Source: Tetracentron sinense (lineage: Eukaryota > Streptophyta > Magnoliopsida > Trochodendrales > Trochodendraceae). Taken from it: 64,000 nt of DNA. The notes below the pieces were generated by a model, which saw only the letters and a list, made by a program, of their open reading frames with translations, ran no database searches and had not been told where the DNA came from. Position 1 is the stretch's first letter. Each line of letters begins with the position of its first letter. The stretch covers positions 4,823,072-4,887,071 of the forward strand of contig CM026566.1 of the NCBI GenBank assembly GCA_015143295.1. Direction: 5' to 3'. The translations under genes were made by a program, and so were the position numbers. This document shows positions 1-10,945 of the stretch, piece after piece.

Positions 1-1136
1 CATATATATATAACTGAATTCCGCAAGTTAAGAGGCTCTCGAAAGAGAGCCTTTCTTGAAGATAGTCGAAGCCTTCCGTATGCAAGGAAAAAGTAGCTCT
101 ATCTCCAGGATACAACTCAACTCGGATTCAACCGATCAATCTTTACGAGTGTGCAATACTCGACGAATTGTGGTGTAGCAAACCTCTTTTAGAGTATGCC
201 CGAATAATTAATTTAAAGTCCAATAAATTAATAAAATCACACAATAGATTAATTGAATTTATGAAAAGTCCATTTCAAATAAATTAATTAATCTAAAATA
301 ATTAAACATGATTTTTAGTCCAAAATATCATTTGTAAAAATCAGTCCAATTAATTAATGCATTATTTAATTAAAACAATCATTTAAGTGAAATTCAATTA
401 AATCATAAGTTAAATTCATTTTATTTAACTTAACAAAAATCAATTAAATCATTAATCGGTTTAATCCAGAGATTAAGCCAACCATACAGTTAACTGCCCT
501 GATTTTGGTAGCATAACGGTATATGGACTGGAATAGTCCAATTAGTTGAGTTTGTTTGGACCATCTCAATTCGATTAGTCAAGTTGGTTTAGTCCGTAGA
601 CTATATGGTTAAACAATCTGTTAGAGGGGTCCATAAGGACAATATTAGGAGGTCTGATTTAGCCATCTCATGTGACTGTCAAATTGGTTCAGTCCAAGGA
701 CTAACCGGTTAGACTGACCTGTTTGAGTGAGGGTCAATCGTATAGACTACCAAAGGTTAACTCTTTCGGGCTTGCCACCATGATTGGGCTACAAGTAGCA
801 CCAATCTATGATTAACCATTTCTGGAATCACAATCTATTCTTAATCACGAATGGGCCTATAGTTCGACCTTCTCTGTTGACCTTGGTATGAATGTCTTTT
901 TCCTTAGACTAGTTTGCCTTCTTCCTTTGGACGGACTGGTTCTCTAGTTTTGGGCTCTGTCTATAATTTGACAAAGTTTCTGAGCTTTCTAATTTGTCTG
1001 ATGGGTTTGAGCCTTCTTAACCCCTCCTTATATAGAGCCCCAAGTGGTAAGACACATTTTCGTTGGGCCAAACCACCCTAACTACCTACGATCAAAATTC
1101 AACGAATCTAACCAATCTAACCGCAATCGACGAGCA
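1..1136 (-). repeat. probable LTR fragment of an unidentified retrotransposon (left edge)
   Basis: No coding frame of note is present. Read on the minus strand, 1026-1035 gives a good TATA box (CTATATAAGG) preceded by a GC-richer stretch, and the block ends at 1135-1136 with CA just before hAT-like sequence, as an LTR border would. The 470-740 part holds repeated imperfect palindromes of the form GGTTNAGTCC..GGACTNAACC. The element continues left of the window, so neither a second LTR nor a target-site duplication can be checked. This is an inference from the promoter and border only. Confidence 0.4.
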
Positions 1137-1152
1137 TGGTTCAAAATATCAG

Positions 1153-1215
1153 TATCGGTCACCATATCGGTAAGTCCAAAATAGGATACATATCGGCGTA
1201 TCGGTACCGTATCGG
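1153..1215. repeat. cluster of TATCGG motifs, likely hAT subterminal repeats
   Basis: Five TATCGG hexamers lie at 1153, 1165, 1191, 1199 and 1210. Short repeated motifs near the ends are typical of hAT elements, where they serve as transposase binding sites. The cluster lies about 0.4 kb beyond the end of the transposase coding remnant, the expected place. Assignment is by position and motif repetition only. Confidence 0.45.
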
Positions 1216-1626
1216 TTGGATATGGTGTAAAAATTCAAGATACGCTAAAAAAAACTTGGATACGCAAGGAAAAACTTGGATACCTTACATAAATCCTCTT
1301 TTCATGCAAATGTAAGTTAAAAAACAAACTAAATGAAGACCTCCAACTACATTTATAGTCATACATATGAAAGTTAAAACATTTATAAGTTAAAAAAGGT
1401 GTGCGCACTGATAAATATGTATGAAAATATAAACCATAGTTACTTAACCAAGTGATAGAACCTCACTTGCATTCATAAGTCAAAAGTATGAAAATATATA
1501 GACATTTGCATTCACAAATCAAATTACATACATGACAGAAGCTCAATACCACATTGAATTTCGTGCCGGCTCATACTCTATCGTTGTGGGATTAAGAATT
1601 GAGTAGAGTGATACATTATAAGTGTT

Positions 1627-1849
1627 CTAGACATAATGACACCACTGTGTCCAAGTCATCATCGTGCGGTATATGTTTAGGTATATTTGTACATATGTCT
1701 GCTGCTGAGTCGTGATCTGTCCACAACTGTCAATTGAAGACTAGGATTGAGCATCATAACCGGTAGCTCTTGATAAGTATGGTTGGGCTGGGGCATCATA
1801 ACCATAACCATAAGAAGATGATGACGCACTCTCATATCCATACCCTTCA
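1627..1849 (-). pseudogene. hAT transposase, C-terminal tail (piece 5 of 5)
   Basis: Minus-strand reading from 1849 gives a Gly/Tyr/Ser-rich tail (GYGYESASSSSYGYGYD) that directly continues the frame of the piece ending at 10946, once the 9.1-kb gypsy element A is ignored. A TAG at 1741-1743 interrupts it. The same frame then runs on to another TAG at 1627-1629, so the first is probably a CAG-to-TAG nonsense change. Such low-complexity tails follow the dimerisation domain in many plant BED/DUF659/hAT transposases. Confidence 0.65.
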
Positions 1850-3324
1850 TGTCACGCCCCAAAACCCTACCTAGGAGGATGCGAGATCTTGGCACGTGAC
1901 TTACATAATAATTCATCCTGTTAGAAGCAATTAAGGCATACTAAAATAGGGATATAAAATTTTTTCTTCAATTAAACAATCAACTAAATCCAAACTCTAT
2001 AATGTAACTGAAAAGTAATAAATTCTGGTCACCCATCTGGACCATGAACATAAAAGACTAACTAACATGTGTCTCTATCAATTTAATTAAAGTCTTTCGG
2101 AATTTAAATAACCATAAAACAACTTCAGTAATAGGGCCATCGATCAAGGTCCCTTTCTTCCTCGGGATAGTCACCTTCAGGTTCCTCGATGTACTCTTCT
2201 TCTTCCCAAGGGTCGGGTGCACAAGTGTCAAAACCTGAACCTGGACCTGGACCTATCGGCAACAAAAGTCATCGGTTGAGTAACGAATACTCCGCGTGTA
2301 TAATAGATCATAATAAACAATATAATGAATAACATCTCACATTAATTTCATCATTTCCTACATCAATGTACATATAACATCAGAGTGCGGAAAATAAACC
2401 TATACATTATGTCAATTTCTTTCTTTCTTTTCCTTCTTACTGTTCTTACTTTCTTACGTTCTTACTTTTCTTTCTTTTCTTTGCGTATTTCATATATTAT
2501 CATCACACCAATACTCATTCACATGCATTTGTAATAACTTAAAATACCTCTTTACCGTATAAAAAAGGGGTTACAATACTTTACTTTACCGAGATACCAC
2601 CCTTCGTACATTATCCGGTACGGACGGCTTAGTACATTTTCTGGTACGACGGCTTACTTACTTTGACATATATCTCACCATTTCTGATGGTATCCGGTGG
2701 TGCACAACACAACATACATTATCGTTTTTTTTTGTGTGTCTTTCTTTCTTACTTACATACCTTTCTTACTTTGCTTTTAGTCTTACTTACATCTCATATA
2801 TCTTTAATTCTTTATTCATACTTTTGCATATTTTTCATTCGTAAGTGCACAATGATATACCTCTTGTTTAAATTGCACCTAAGACTAACTGTCAAGGGCC
2901 ATAGGACATCTCATCATAGCGTCCCATACCACTATGTTAACCAGGCCTAGGCAACTTGACTTTCATCAGAGGTTCGTTTACTTAAAAGTATATCATGTAT
3001 TAAGAATATAACAGAAACACACAACTTTTCATATTTCCTATAATACAACAATCAACCATTTCAGATGTCATTAAATATTTATAATAATCATGAGCTAAAT
3101 TACATATCAGAATTTCTCTTTTATTTTAACTAAGATTAACATCCTAATTATAACATTCTTCATCAATGATAATTTTCATGAATTTTAATATAAAATTAAA
3201 CTCACATGTCAATACAATACTACAATTAAATCCTCTATTCAATTTTATCTATTATCCCATTCTCTTCATAAATCCACATACTTCAATTTAACCTTCTCAA
3301 TACCCTTGTTGAATCACAATTAAT

Positions 3325-3660
3325 TATACATAGTTCTTCATATCCTATCTTAACGATTTAATAATAATAAAACAATATCATCAATGGGTTCTTCACATCC
3401 TATTTTAACAATCAATGAATAATAAAACGGTGTCATAAATAGGTTCTACACATCCTATTTTAACCATCAAGAATAATTATAAAACGACATCATAAATAGG
3501 TTCTTCATATCCTAATTTAACCATCAAAGAGTAATAAAGCGATGTCATAAATAGGTTCTTCACATCCTAATTTAACCATCAAAGAGTAATAAAACGATGT
3601 CATAAATAGGTTCTTCACATCCTAATTTAACCATCAAAATTAATAACTGAATTCATAGAT
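3325..3660. repeat. tandem repeat, about 55-bp unit, 6 copies
   Basis: The phrase AGGTTCTTCACATCCTAATT recurs with starts near 3386, 3441, 3498, 3553 and 3608 (period 55-57 bp), with a more degenerate copy before and after. It lies inside the left LTR of element A. The whole array is absent from the right LTR because it falls within the 868-bp deletion there. Confidence 0.85.
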
Positions 3661-4077
3661 CTAGTTCTTCAAAATCATATTTTACTCATTCATCAGCCAC
3701 AATGTAGAAATCAAAATATGGTTCTTTACATCCCATTTAACAAATCCATCAACAATAATATAAGAGTAGACTAGGGTTCTTCACATCCTACATATTCTTA
3801 CATCTTTGCCTAGATTCATCCTTTTTTTATTCATTATTCAGGTTAACTATTCAAAATATTGAATACTAGATCTGTTATTTACCTCAGTTGATCGTATCAC
3901 TACAATCTATCGCTTGCGAATAGGATTCTACTTTGATCTTCACGCCTTTTTTTCCCTTTTTCTGACCAAATCTTTGAACTCCTTCAATCTCTCTCTTTGA
4001 TCTCTAAAAAACGCTCTATTTTCTCTCTTTTAGGCTTTGAAGGCCTTAGAAACCCTAACCCACGAGTATAAATGGGG

Positions 4078-4164
4078 TATTTATAACATTGGGAGCCCTA
4101 GGGAATCAAAACCCAAAAAAGCACAAAACCGCCACCTAGCCGGTGTTTTGGGCGATCGATTGCC
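4078..4164 (-). promoter_or_regulatory. Element A 3' LTR promoter: TATA box and degenerate palindrome
   Basis: On the minus strand TATAAATA lies at 4085-4078. A GGCGATCGATTGCC palindrome, degenerate by one base from the perfect copy in the other LTR, sits 66-86 bp upstream at 4151-4164, next to GGCGCC. This is the typical plant LTR core promoter arrangement. Confidence 0.6.
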
Positions 4165-4398
4165 GGCGCCGTTTTTTTTTTAAAAAAAAAAAAACTTTTT
4201 TGCTACTTTTTGTTCTTATTTTATTTAGTGCAATTTATCTCCATAAATTCACTAAATCGAGTGAGTTAAATGAGTTTTGAGATTCAATATTTTAATGCAT
4301 TGATTTCTCATAGGATTTACACATTATTTTAAGTACATTTATTTAAGAATTTAACTCCTACAATCATGAAACCAGGGAATTAAATGCAGGTCATTACA

Positions 4399-4416
4399 TT
4401 CTCCCCCCCTTAAAAG
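4399..4416 (-). promoter_or_regulatory. Element A polypurine tract
   Basis: Reading the minus strand, a purine-rich tract with seven consecutive G residues directly abuts the 3' LTR. This is the plus-strand primer position expected for an LTR retrotransposon in this orientation, and it confirms the orientation given by the primer binding site. Confidence 0.8.
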
Positions 4417-4441
4417 AATTTCATCATCGAAATTACATAAC

Positions 4442-4591
4442 TTAGTCAAATAGGTGAGGATATTTTTCTCGAACTTCATCCTCTCTTTCCCACGTAGCTT
4501 CTTCGTTGGAGTGGTGTTGCCAACATAGGAGGACAAAGCGGATGGTCTTCCTTCGCAAAACATGCTCCTTTTGATCCATAATTTGCACGGG
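4442..4591 (-). pseudogene. Element A chromodomain, stranded behind a stop codon
   Basis: Directly after the TGA that ends the integrase reading frame (4592-4594) the same frame stays open for 49 codons to a TAA at 4442-4444. It shows the features of a chromoviral chromodomain: an RKTIRFVLLCWQ strand followed by NEEATWE and a short acidic helix. In this family the chromodomain is fused to the C-terminus of integrase and targets integration to marked chromatin. Here an in-frame TGA separates the two. Confidence 0.8.
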
Positions 4592-5760
4592 TCATTCAAT
4601 CATTGTCAGATCTTCTCGAACTTCTAATGGTTCCAAATCAATGACATGAGATGGGTCTGAAATGTACTTCCTTAGCATGGAGACATGGAAGACATTATGG
4701 ATTGCCGCCATATGAGGTGGTAAAGCAACTCGGTATGCGACTTCACCTACTCTCCTGATAATTTCAAATGGCCCAACATACCTTGGACTCAACTTGCCCC
4801 GCTTCCCAAATCTCATGATTCCTTTGGTAGGGGATATCTTGATAAAGACCTGATCTCCAACTTGGAATTCTAGATCTCTTCTTCTGGTGTCTGTATAACT
4901 TTTCTGCCTACTCTGAGCAGTCTTCAACCTTTCCCTGATTAGATTCACCTTGTCTGTAGTCTGTTCCACCAACTCTGGGCCTAGAATTTTTCTTTCCTCC
5001 ACTACATCCCAACAAGAGAAGATCTACAACTCCTACCATACAATGCTTCAAAAGGAGCCATCTGTATACTAGCCTGGTAGCTATTATTATAAGTAAACTC
5101 GACCAATGGTAGATGTTCATCCTAACTACCTTGGAAATCTAGCATACATGACCGGAGCATGTCGTCAATGATTTGATTAACCCTCTCTGTCTGACCATCT
5201 GTCTGTGGGTGAAATGCTATGCTAAAATCTAGTCGAGACCCCATGGCTTACTGAAAGCTCTTCCAAAATCTCGATGTAAATTTTGTATCTCTATCAGAAA
5301 CGATACTGACCGATACTCCATGCAATCGGACTACTTCCTTTATATATAGTTCTGCCAGTTTGTTAGAGTTATAAGTGGTCCGATATGGAAGAAAGTGAGC
5401 TGACTTAGTTAACCGATCCATAATGACCCAAATTGTATCAAAATTCTTAGATGTCCTTGGCAAACCCACAATAAAATCCATGGATATATTTTCCCACTTC
5501 CACTCGGGAATGGGAAGAGACCGTAGTAATCCTGCTGGTCTCTTCTGCTCAGCCTTGACTTGTTGACATACCAAACACTTGGACACATGTGTACCCACAT
5601 CTCTCTTCATGTTTGTCTACCAAAAATGTTTCTTGAGGTTTTGGTACATCTCCGTCTCCATTCGTAGAGAAATCCTCTTGCCCAATTTCCAAGGATTTAG
5701 CTCGATAGGCTAAGAGTGCTTCATCCAAATCCGGTAACTCTTTGATCCTAGCCTGAAAAT
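4592..5760 (-). pseudogene. Element A integrase
   Basis: The segment 5610-5248 contains the zinc-binding CLVCQQVKA stretch and the catalytic core with SMDFIVGLP (first Asp) and VSDRDTKFTS (second Asp). The following frame, shifted, has the GQTERVN region with the catalytic Glu. The C-terminal part at 5002-4592 has the GPF/Y module ([11 protein letters not shown], then [10 protein letters not shown]). Integrase inserts the cDNA and carries the chromodomain at its end. There are at least two frameshifts and several stops, so it is inactive. Confidence 0.88.
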
Positions 5761-5869
5761 ATGGTCTAACAAAAAGGTTAGTCATTAATATTCTACCGTG
5801 GTAAACACTGAAGCTTGTTTCGTTGTTAGACATGTCTTCTAACAAATTCCACTCCTTGACCATCAAGTG

Positions 5870-6373
5870 TGCAATTAAACCGTAGGGCCTTCTACTAAGT
5901 GCATCAGCTACTACATTTGCCTTCCCTGGATGATACTGAATCGAGCAGTCATAATCCTTCAAAAATTCAACCCATCGGCGCTGTCTCAAATTAAACTCCT
6001 TTTGTGAAAACAAATATTTGAGGCTTTTATGATCCGTGAACACCTCAAATTGCTCACCATATAGGTAGTGCCTCTAGATCTTGAGGGCAAAAACAATTGC
6101 TGCTAGCTCCAAGTCGTGAGTAGGATAATTTCTCTCGTGATCTTTCAATTGCCGGGAAGCATAAGCGATAACTTTCCCATGCTGCATGAGAACACATCCT
6201 AAACCCACATGAGAAGCATCGCTATACACTATGAATCCTCCTTTACTCATTGGGACTGTAAGGATGGGTGCTATGGTGAGGCGCTTCTTCAACTCCAAGA
6301 AGCTTTCGTTACACTTCTCATTCCATGAGAACTTGGCATTCTTCTTAGTCAATTGGGTGAGTGGTGCTGTCAA
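5870..6373 (-). pseudogene. Element A RNase H
   Basis: The frame from 6373 shows [18 protein letters not shown] (first catalytic Asp), [22 protein letters not shown] (catalytic Glu region) and, after a TAG at 6074-6076, [14 protein letters not shown] (third catalytic Asp) and the ADALSRR terminus. The TAG falls where gypsy RNase H normally has Trp (TGG) before RHYLYG, so it is a G-to-A nonsense change. The same frame is shared with the reverse transcriptase upstream. Confidence 0.88.
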
Positions 6374-6382
6374 GCTCGAAAA

Positions 6383-7261
6383 TCACTTTACAAACCTTCT
6401 GTAATAGCCAGCAAGGCCTATGAGGTTTCTTATCTCTGTCACACTCTTCGGCCTCTTCCATTCTGACACAGCTTCAACTTTTACAGGGTTAACTGAAATT
6501 CCATCCCCAGAAAACACATGGCCTAGAAATTCCACCTTCTCTAGCCAAAATTCACACTTACTCAGTTTAGTATACAACTTATCCTCTTTTAGGGTCTCAA
6601 GTATGATACGGAGGTGATGGTCATGATCCTCCCTAGTCTTGGAATATACAAGGATATCATCCACAAAGACTATAATATAACTATCAAGGGCTGGCTTGAA
6701 CACCTTGTTCATCAGGTCTATAAATGCTGCAGGTGTATTTGTTAACCCGAAAGGCATCACTAAGAATTCGTAATGTCCATATCTTATCCTAAATGCTGAC
6801 TTAGGAATATCTTTTGCTCTAATTTTCAACTGATGATATCCTGACCTTAAGTCGATCTTGGAAAAGAATTTTGCTCCTTGCAATTTATCAAACAGGTCAT
6901 CTATTATTGGTAGAGGATATTTATTCTTTATGGCGACCTTGTTTAATTGTCTATAATCGATGCACATTCTCATTGATCCATCCTTCTTCTTCACGAACAA
7001 CATTGGAGCTCCCCATGGTGACACACTTGGTCTGATGAAACCCTTGTGAAGCAATTCTTTAATTTGTTCTTTCAATTCTTTTAACTCAGCTGGAGCCATC
7101 CTAGAAGGTGCTCTTGATATTGGTGCTGTTCCGGGGGCTAAGTCTATCATGAATTCCACCTCTCTATCTAGGGGGTAGACCTGACAGTTCTTCTGGGAAC
7201 ACATCCATACATTCACTAGCAACTGGGATGTGCATCGACTCTGGCATTTCTGAATTAGCAA
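6383..7261 (-). pseudogene. Element A reverse transcriptase (292 codons open)
   Basis: The frame is open across the RT domain. It includes [29 protein letters not shown] (first catalytic Asp), the [18 protein letters not shown] motif and FVDDILVYS (catalytic DD, 6656-6667), and the thumb [12 protein letters not shown] copies the element RNA into cDNA. The first roughly 30 residues are out of frame with the protease region, so the true frame joins the polyprotein through a frameshift near 7200. A TGA separates it from RNase H in the same frame. Confidence 0.9.
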
Positions 7262-7660
7262 TGCTCAAAGCTGCAAATTGAGCAAGGTCCTTTTTCCTTA
7301 ATCCCTGAAAGTGGAAAGGAGTTCCATTGACTGGTTTGAAATCAAATCTCTTCTCAAAGAAATTGACACTTCCGTGGTAGGTTGAAAGCCAATCCATACC
7401 CAGAATCACATCAAAATCTTGGAAGTCGAGTACTATCAGATCTGCTGGTAACTCGTGCTGCCCGATACGGATAATACAGGCTTTGTAGACCTTACTAGTG
7501 ATAATTGAGCTACAGAGAGGAGTGGCAATGGACAACTCACTATCTAGTAGACTCAACTCAGATGGAAAGCCTTAGGCAAACCTAGGTGTGATGAAAGAGT
7601 GTGTTGATCCCGTGTCAATCAATACGTGTGCTAGATAGTCGTTTATTAATAGTGATCCTG
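7164..7660 (-). pseudogene. Element A aspartic protease
   Basis: The active-site triad DTG with the gypsy-type flank LIDTGSTHS is at 7616-7608, and downstream the second signature VILGMDWLSTYHGS is intact. A stop lies between the two parts (about 7573) and a frameshift between protease and RT. The protease matures the Gag-Pol polyprotein. Confidence 0.85.
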
Positions 7661-8006
7661 AGTTCATAAATAACTAAGTGTTAATTTATTATGTCAGAAT
7701 CAAAATCATACAATGTAAATATTTTCATAAAATCATATAGATATACATATATAACATCATGTTTCTATAAGTATCATGCAATATTATCAATTTATAATAT
7801 GCAATTATTCCTATTCGATTAAATTATAAGTCATACGTACCCTGTACCACATCATCTGAGGCTAGAGCATCCTGCTCTGAGATTGCAAAGACTCTCCCTT
7901 GTGTGTTCTGGTGAGGAGGCTGAGGGACCTGCTGAGTCTTTGGTGCCAGAGGAGGCTTTGGCGGTGGTGCCTGTCTAGCTGGAGGCATGTTTCCCTGTAT
8001 TTGGGA
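7661..8006 (-). pseudogene. Element A gag-protease linker
   Basis: AT-rich in its left half (about 7680-7830), with Pro/Gln-rich coding traces at 7870-7990 just downstream of the zinc knuckle. No conserved domain is visible. The AT-rich part does not look coding and is similarly placed in element B (28380-28490), so it may be a normal non-coding or spliced feature of this lineage. Confidence 0.45.
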
Positions 8007-9100
8007 TCACTGAGTTGTCGGCTGTGACTTCTGAGGACAATCCCTAATCTGATGTCCTAACTCACCACACTGAAAACATCCGCCAGTGAGAGTGCGGCAT
8101 TCCCCGGCCTTGTGTTTCTTCCCGCAATGAACACAAGTCTTAAACACTACTGGAGGAGTAGGTTGGGCAGGACGATTGACTGATGTTGTAGTCATAGTAG
8201 AGTGAGGGGTAGGTGTAGGCCTCTGAGTATTCTTCACTGGCCTTGTAACCGGGTATGGGGCAGGCCTAGCCCTCTTCTCTGGTTGAACTGGTCCACTGGT
8301 CTGGCCCCTAACCATCTTCCTGTCCTGTATGTTGCTGTCCCTCCTCTTAAAGAACTCCTCAGAAATCTTCTATGCTATTTTTGCCTTGTTCACTAACTCC
8401 CCAAAAGTTTCTATTTGTAGTATAGAAACCTTGTCACTGATGAATGACTTTAGACCCCTTTTGAACTTTTTGACCTTCATATTTTCATTCAAAATTAGTT
8501 GAGGTGCAAATTGAGACAATTCAGTAAACTTTGCTTCATATTCCACCACTGTCATCTCTCCCTGTTCCAAGGTGAGAAATTCCACTTCTTTCTGTTCCTT
8601 GACAAAGGTTGGAAAATACTATTTGTAAAATAAATCCAGGAATTCTGCCCATGTCCATGGTTGTCCAGTCCTTGTGATGTCTCTCTATCTTACCGTAGCT
8701 CTCCACCAGTGCTCGGCTTCTGCCTCTATAACAAATACAACCCAATCAACCCTCTATTCTTCAGTACACCGAAGCACCCTAATTTTTTTTCCAATTGCAT
8801 GATCCATGCTCCAGTTGCCATTGGATCAGTGGTACCACAAAATGTTGGGGGTTGCCTCCTAAAAGCTTCAATTCCTGCAGTACGATGTGCAGGAGGAGGT
8901 GGTGGTGGCATATTCACTTCCACATGTTCAGGTGCAGCTACAACAGGTTGCCTGGCTGCAAGGAGTGCCATCGTTTAGGCAATGGAACCCAAAACCTGTG
9001 TCAAGTCGGGCTGGTCATAAACCTCTGGGCATCCTTCTCCAATGCCCCTACCTGCATTCCAACTAGTATTGTATCCCCATCCTCTGCCACCGCATCTCAT
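8007..9100 (-). pseudogene. Element A gag (capsid and zinc knuckle)
   Basis: A likely start is the ATG at 9100-9098, 165 bp after the primer site, beginning MRCGGRG as in element B. Following pieces show the gag capsid signature (FCGTTDPMATGAWI, then FLTLEQGEMTVVEYEAKF) and a C-terminal zinc knuckle CFQCGELGHQIRDC (CX2CX4HX4C) preceded by CVHCGKKHKAGEC. At least two stops and one frameshift break it. The protein would package element RNA. Confidence 0.85.
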
Positions 9101-9265
9101 TATAACAGTCTTGAGAACAAACGGTAACCAAGGTTTAGTCTTGTAACTAGCTTTAAATTTATCACTAAAATTCATACAAACAAATAATTACTAGTCCTAG
9201 CATCCAATGACTCCTCCTAGCTCATGGAATTTCTAAACTCACGCCCTAGCTGACCTAATGCCTTT

Positions 9266-9277
9266 GCTCTGATACCA
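9266..9277 (-). promoter_or_regulatory. Element A primer binding site (initiator Met tRNA)
   Basis: The minus strand reads TGGTATCAGAGC, the exact complement of the 3' end of plant initiator tRNA-Met, four bases from the 5' LTR edge at 9282. It fixes the orientation (minus) and marks 9282-10945 as the 5' LTR. Confidence 0.93.
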
Positions 9278-9281
9278 TCTC

Positions 9282-10945
9282 TGTCACTCCCCAAAACCCC
9301 ACCTAGGAGGATGTGAGATCTTGGCACATGACTTACATAATAATTCATCCTGTTAGAAGCAATTAAGGCATACTAAAATACGGATATAAAATTTTTTCTT
9401 CAATTAAACCATCAACTAAATCCAAACTCCATAATGTAACTGAAAATTAATAAATCCTGGTCACCCATCTGGACCATGAACATAAAAGACTAACTAACAT
9501 GTGTCTCTATTAATTTAATTAAAGTCTTCTGGAATTTAAATAACCATAAAACAACTTCAATAATAGGGCCATCGATCAAGGTCCCTTTCTTCCTCGAGAT
9601 AGTCACCTTCAGGTTCCTCGATGTACTCTTCTTCTTCCCAAGGGTCGGGTGCACAAATGTCAAAACCTGAACCTGGACCTGGACCTGCTGACAATAAAAG
9701 TCATCGACTGAGTAACGAGTACTCCACGTATATAACAGATCATAATAACCAATATAAAGAATAACATCTTACATGAATTTCATCATTTTCTACATCAATT
9801 TACATATAACAGTAGAGTGCTAAAAATAACCTATACATTATGTCAATTTCTTCATTTCTTTCTTTTCCTTCTTTCTGTTCTTACTTTTCTTTCTTATGTT
9901 ACTTTTCGTATTTCATATATTATCATCACACTAATACCCATTCACATGCATTTGTAATAACTTAAAATACCGCTTTACCGTATAAGAAAAAGGATTACTA
10001 TACTTTACTTTACCGAGATACCACCCTTCGTACATTATCTGGTACGGACGGCTTAGTACATTTTTCAGTACGACGGCTTACTTACTTTGGCATATATCTC
10101 GCCCTTTCTGATGGTATCCGGTGGTGCACAACACAACATACATTATCATTTTTTTTTGTGTCTTTCTTTCTTACTTATATACTTTTCTTACTTTGCATTT
10201 GGTCTTACTTACATCTCATTAATGTCTTTAATTCTTTATTTATACTTTTGCATATTTTTCATTCGTAAGTGCACAATGATATATCTCTTGTTTAAATTGT
10301 ACCTAAGACTAACCGTCAAGAGCCATAGGACATCTCATCATAGCGTCCCATACCACTATCTTTACCTAGATTCATCCTTTTTTTATTCATTATTCAAGTT
10401 AACTATTCAAAATATTGAATACTAGATTTGTTATTTACCTCACTTGATCATATCCCTACGATCTATCGCTTGCGAATAGGGTTCTACTTTGATCTTCACG
10501 CATCTTTTTCCCTTTTTCTGATCAAATCTTTGAATTCCTTCAATCTCTCTCTCTTTGATCTCTAAAAAACTCTCCATTTACTCTCTTTTAGGTTTTGAAG
10601 GCCTTAGAAACCCTAACCCACGAGTATAAATGGTGTATTTATAACATTGGGAGCCCTAGGGACTCAAAACCCACGAAAACGAGCAAAACCGCCACCTAGC
10701 CGGCGTTTTGGGCGATCGATCGCCGGCGCCATTTAAAAAAAAAAAAACTTTTTTGCTACTTTTTGTTATTTTATTAAGTGCAATTTATCTCCATAAATTC
10801 ACTAAATCGAGTGAGTTAAATGAGTTTTGAGATTCAATATTTTAATGCATATTTTCTCCTAGGATTTACACATTATTTTAAGTACATTTATTTAAGAATT
10901 TATCTCCTACAATCGAAACCAGGGAATTAAATGCAGGTCATTACA
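9282..10945 (-). repeat. Element A 5' LTR (right copy, 1.66 kb)
   Basis: It starts TGTCACTCCCC and ends GGTCATTACA, aligned to the left LTR over its whole length. It lacks the segment equivalent to 2936-3803, with a 2-bp AT microhomology at the junction. A TATA box lies at 10643-10636 (minus strand), and 68-88 bp upstream is a perfect 14-bp palindrome GGCGATCGATCGCC (10711-10724) running into GGCGCC. Confidence 0.92.

Larger units (their letters stand above)
1850..4398 (-). repeat. Element A 3' LTR (left copy, 2.5 kb)
   Basis: It starts TGTCACGCCCC and ends GGTCATTACA. It matches the right LTR closely (five mismatches in the first 128 bp, mostly C/T) but keeps 868 bp (2936-3803) that the right copy has lost. 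It contains a pyrimidine-rich TTTC/TTAC stretch around 2410-2480 and a 55-bp tandem array. The minus-strand terminal sequence TTTTGGGGCGTGACA is shared with the LTRs of B and F. Confidence 0.92.
1850..10945 (-). mobile_element. Element A: Ty3/gypsy chromovirus, Tekay/Del-like, inserted in the hAT gene
   Basis: Two LTRs (1850-4398 and 9282-10945) begin and end with TG..CA and flank a gag-protease-RT-RNase H-integrase-chromodomain order on the minus strand. An initiator-Met primer site lies at 9266-9277 and a polypurine tract at 4399-4416. Target duplications are CTTCA (1845-1849) and CTCCA (10946-10950), one mismatch. Domain order with integrase last and a terminal chromodomain places it in the chromoviruses; the zinc-knuckle gag and integrase sequence fit the Tekay/Del lineage. 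All genes carry stops or frameshifts, so it is non-functional. Confidence 0.93.
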
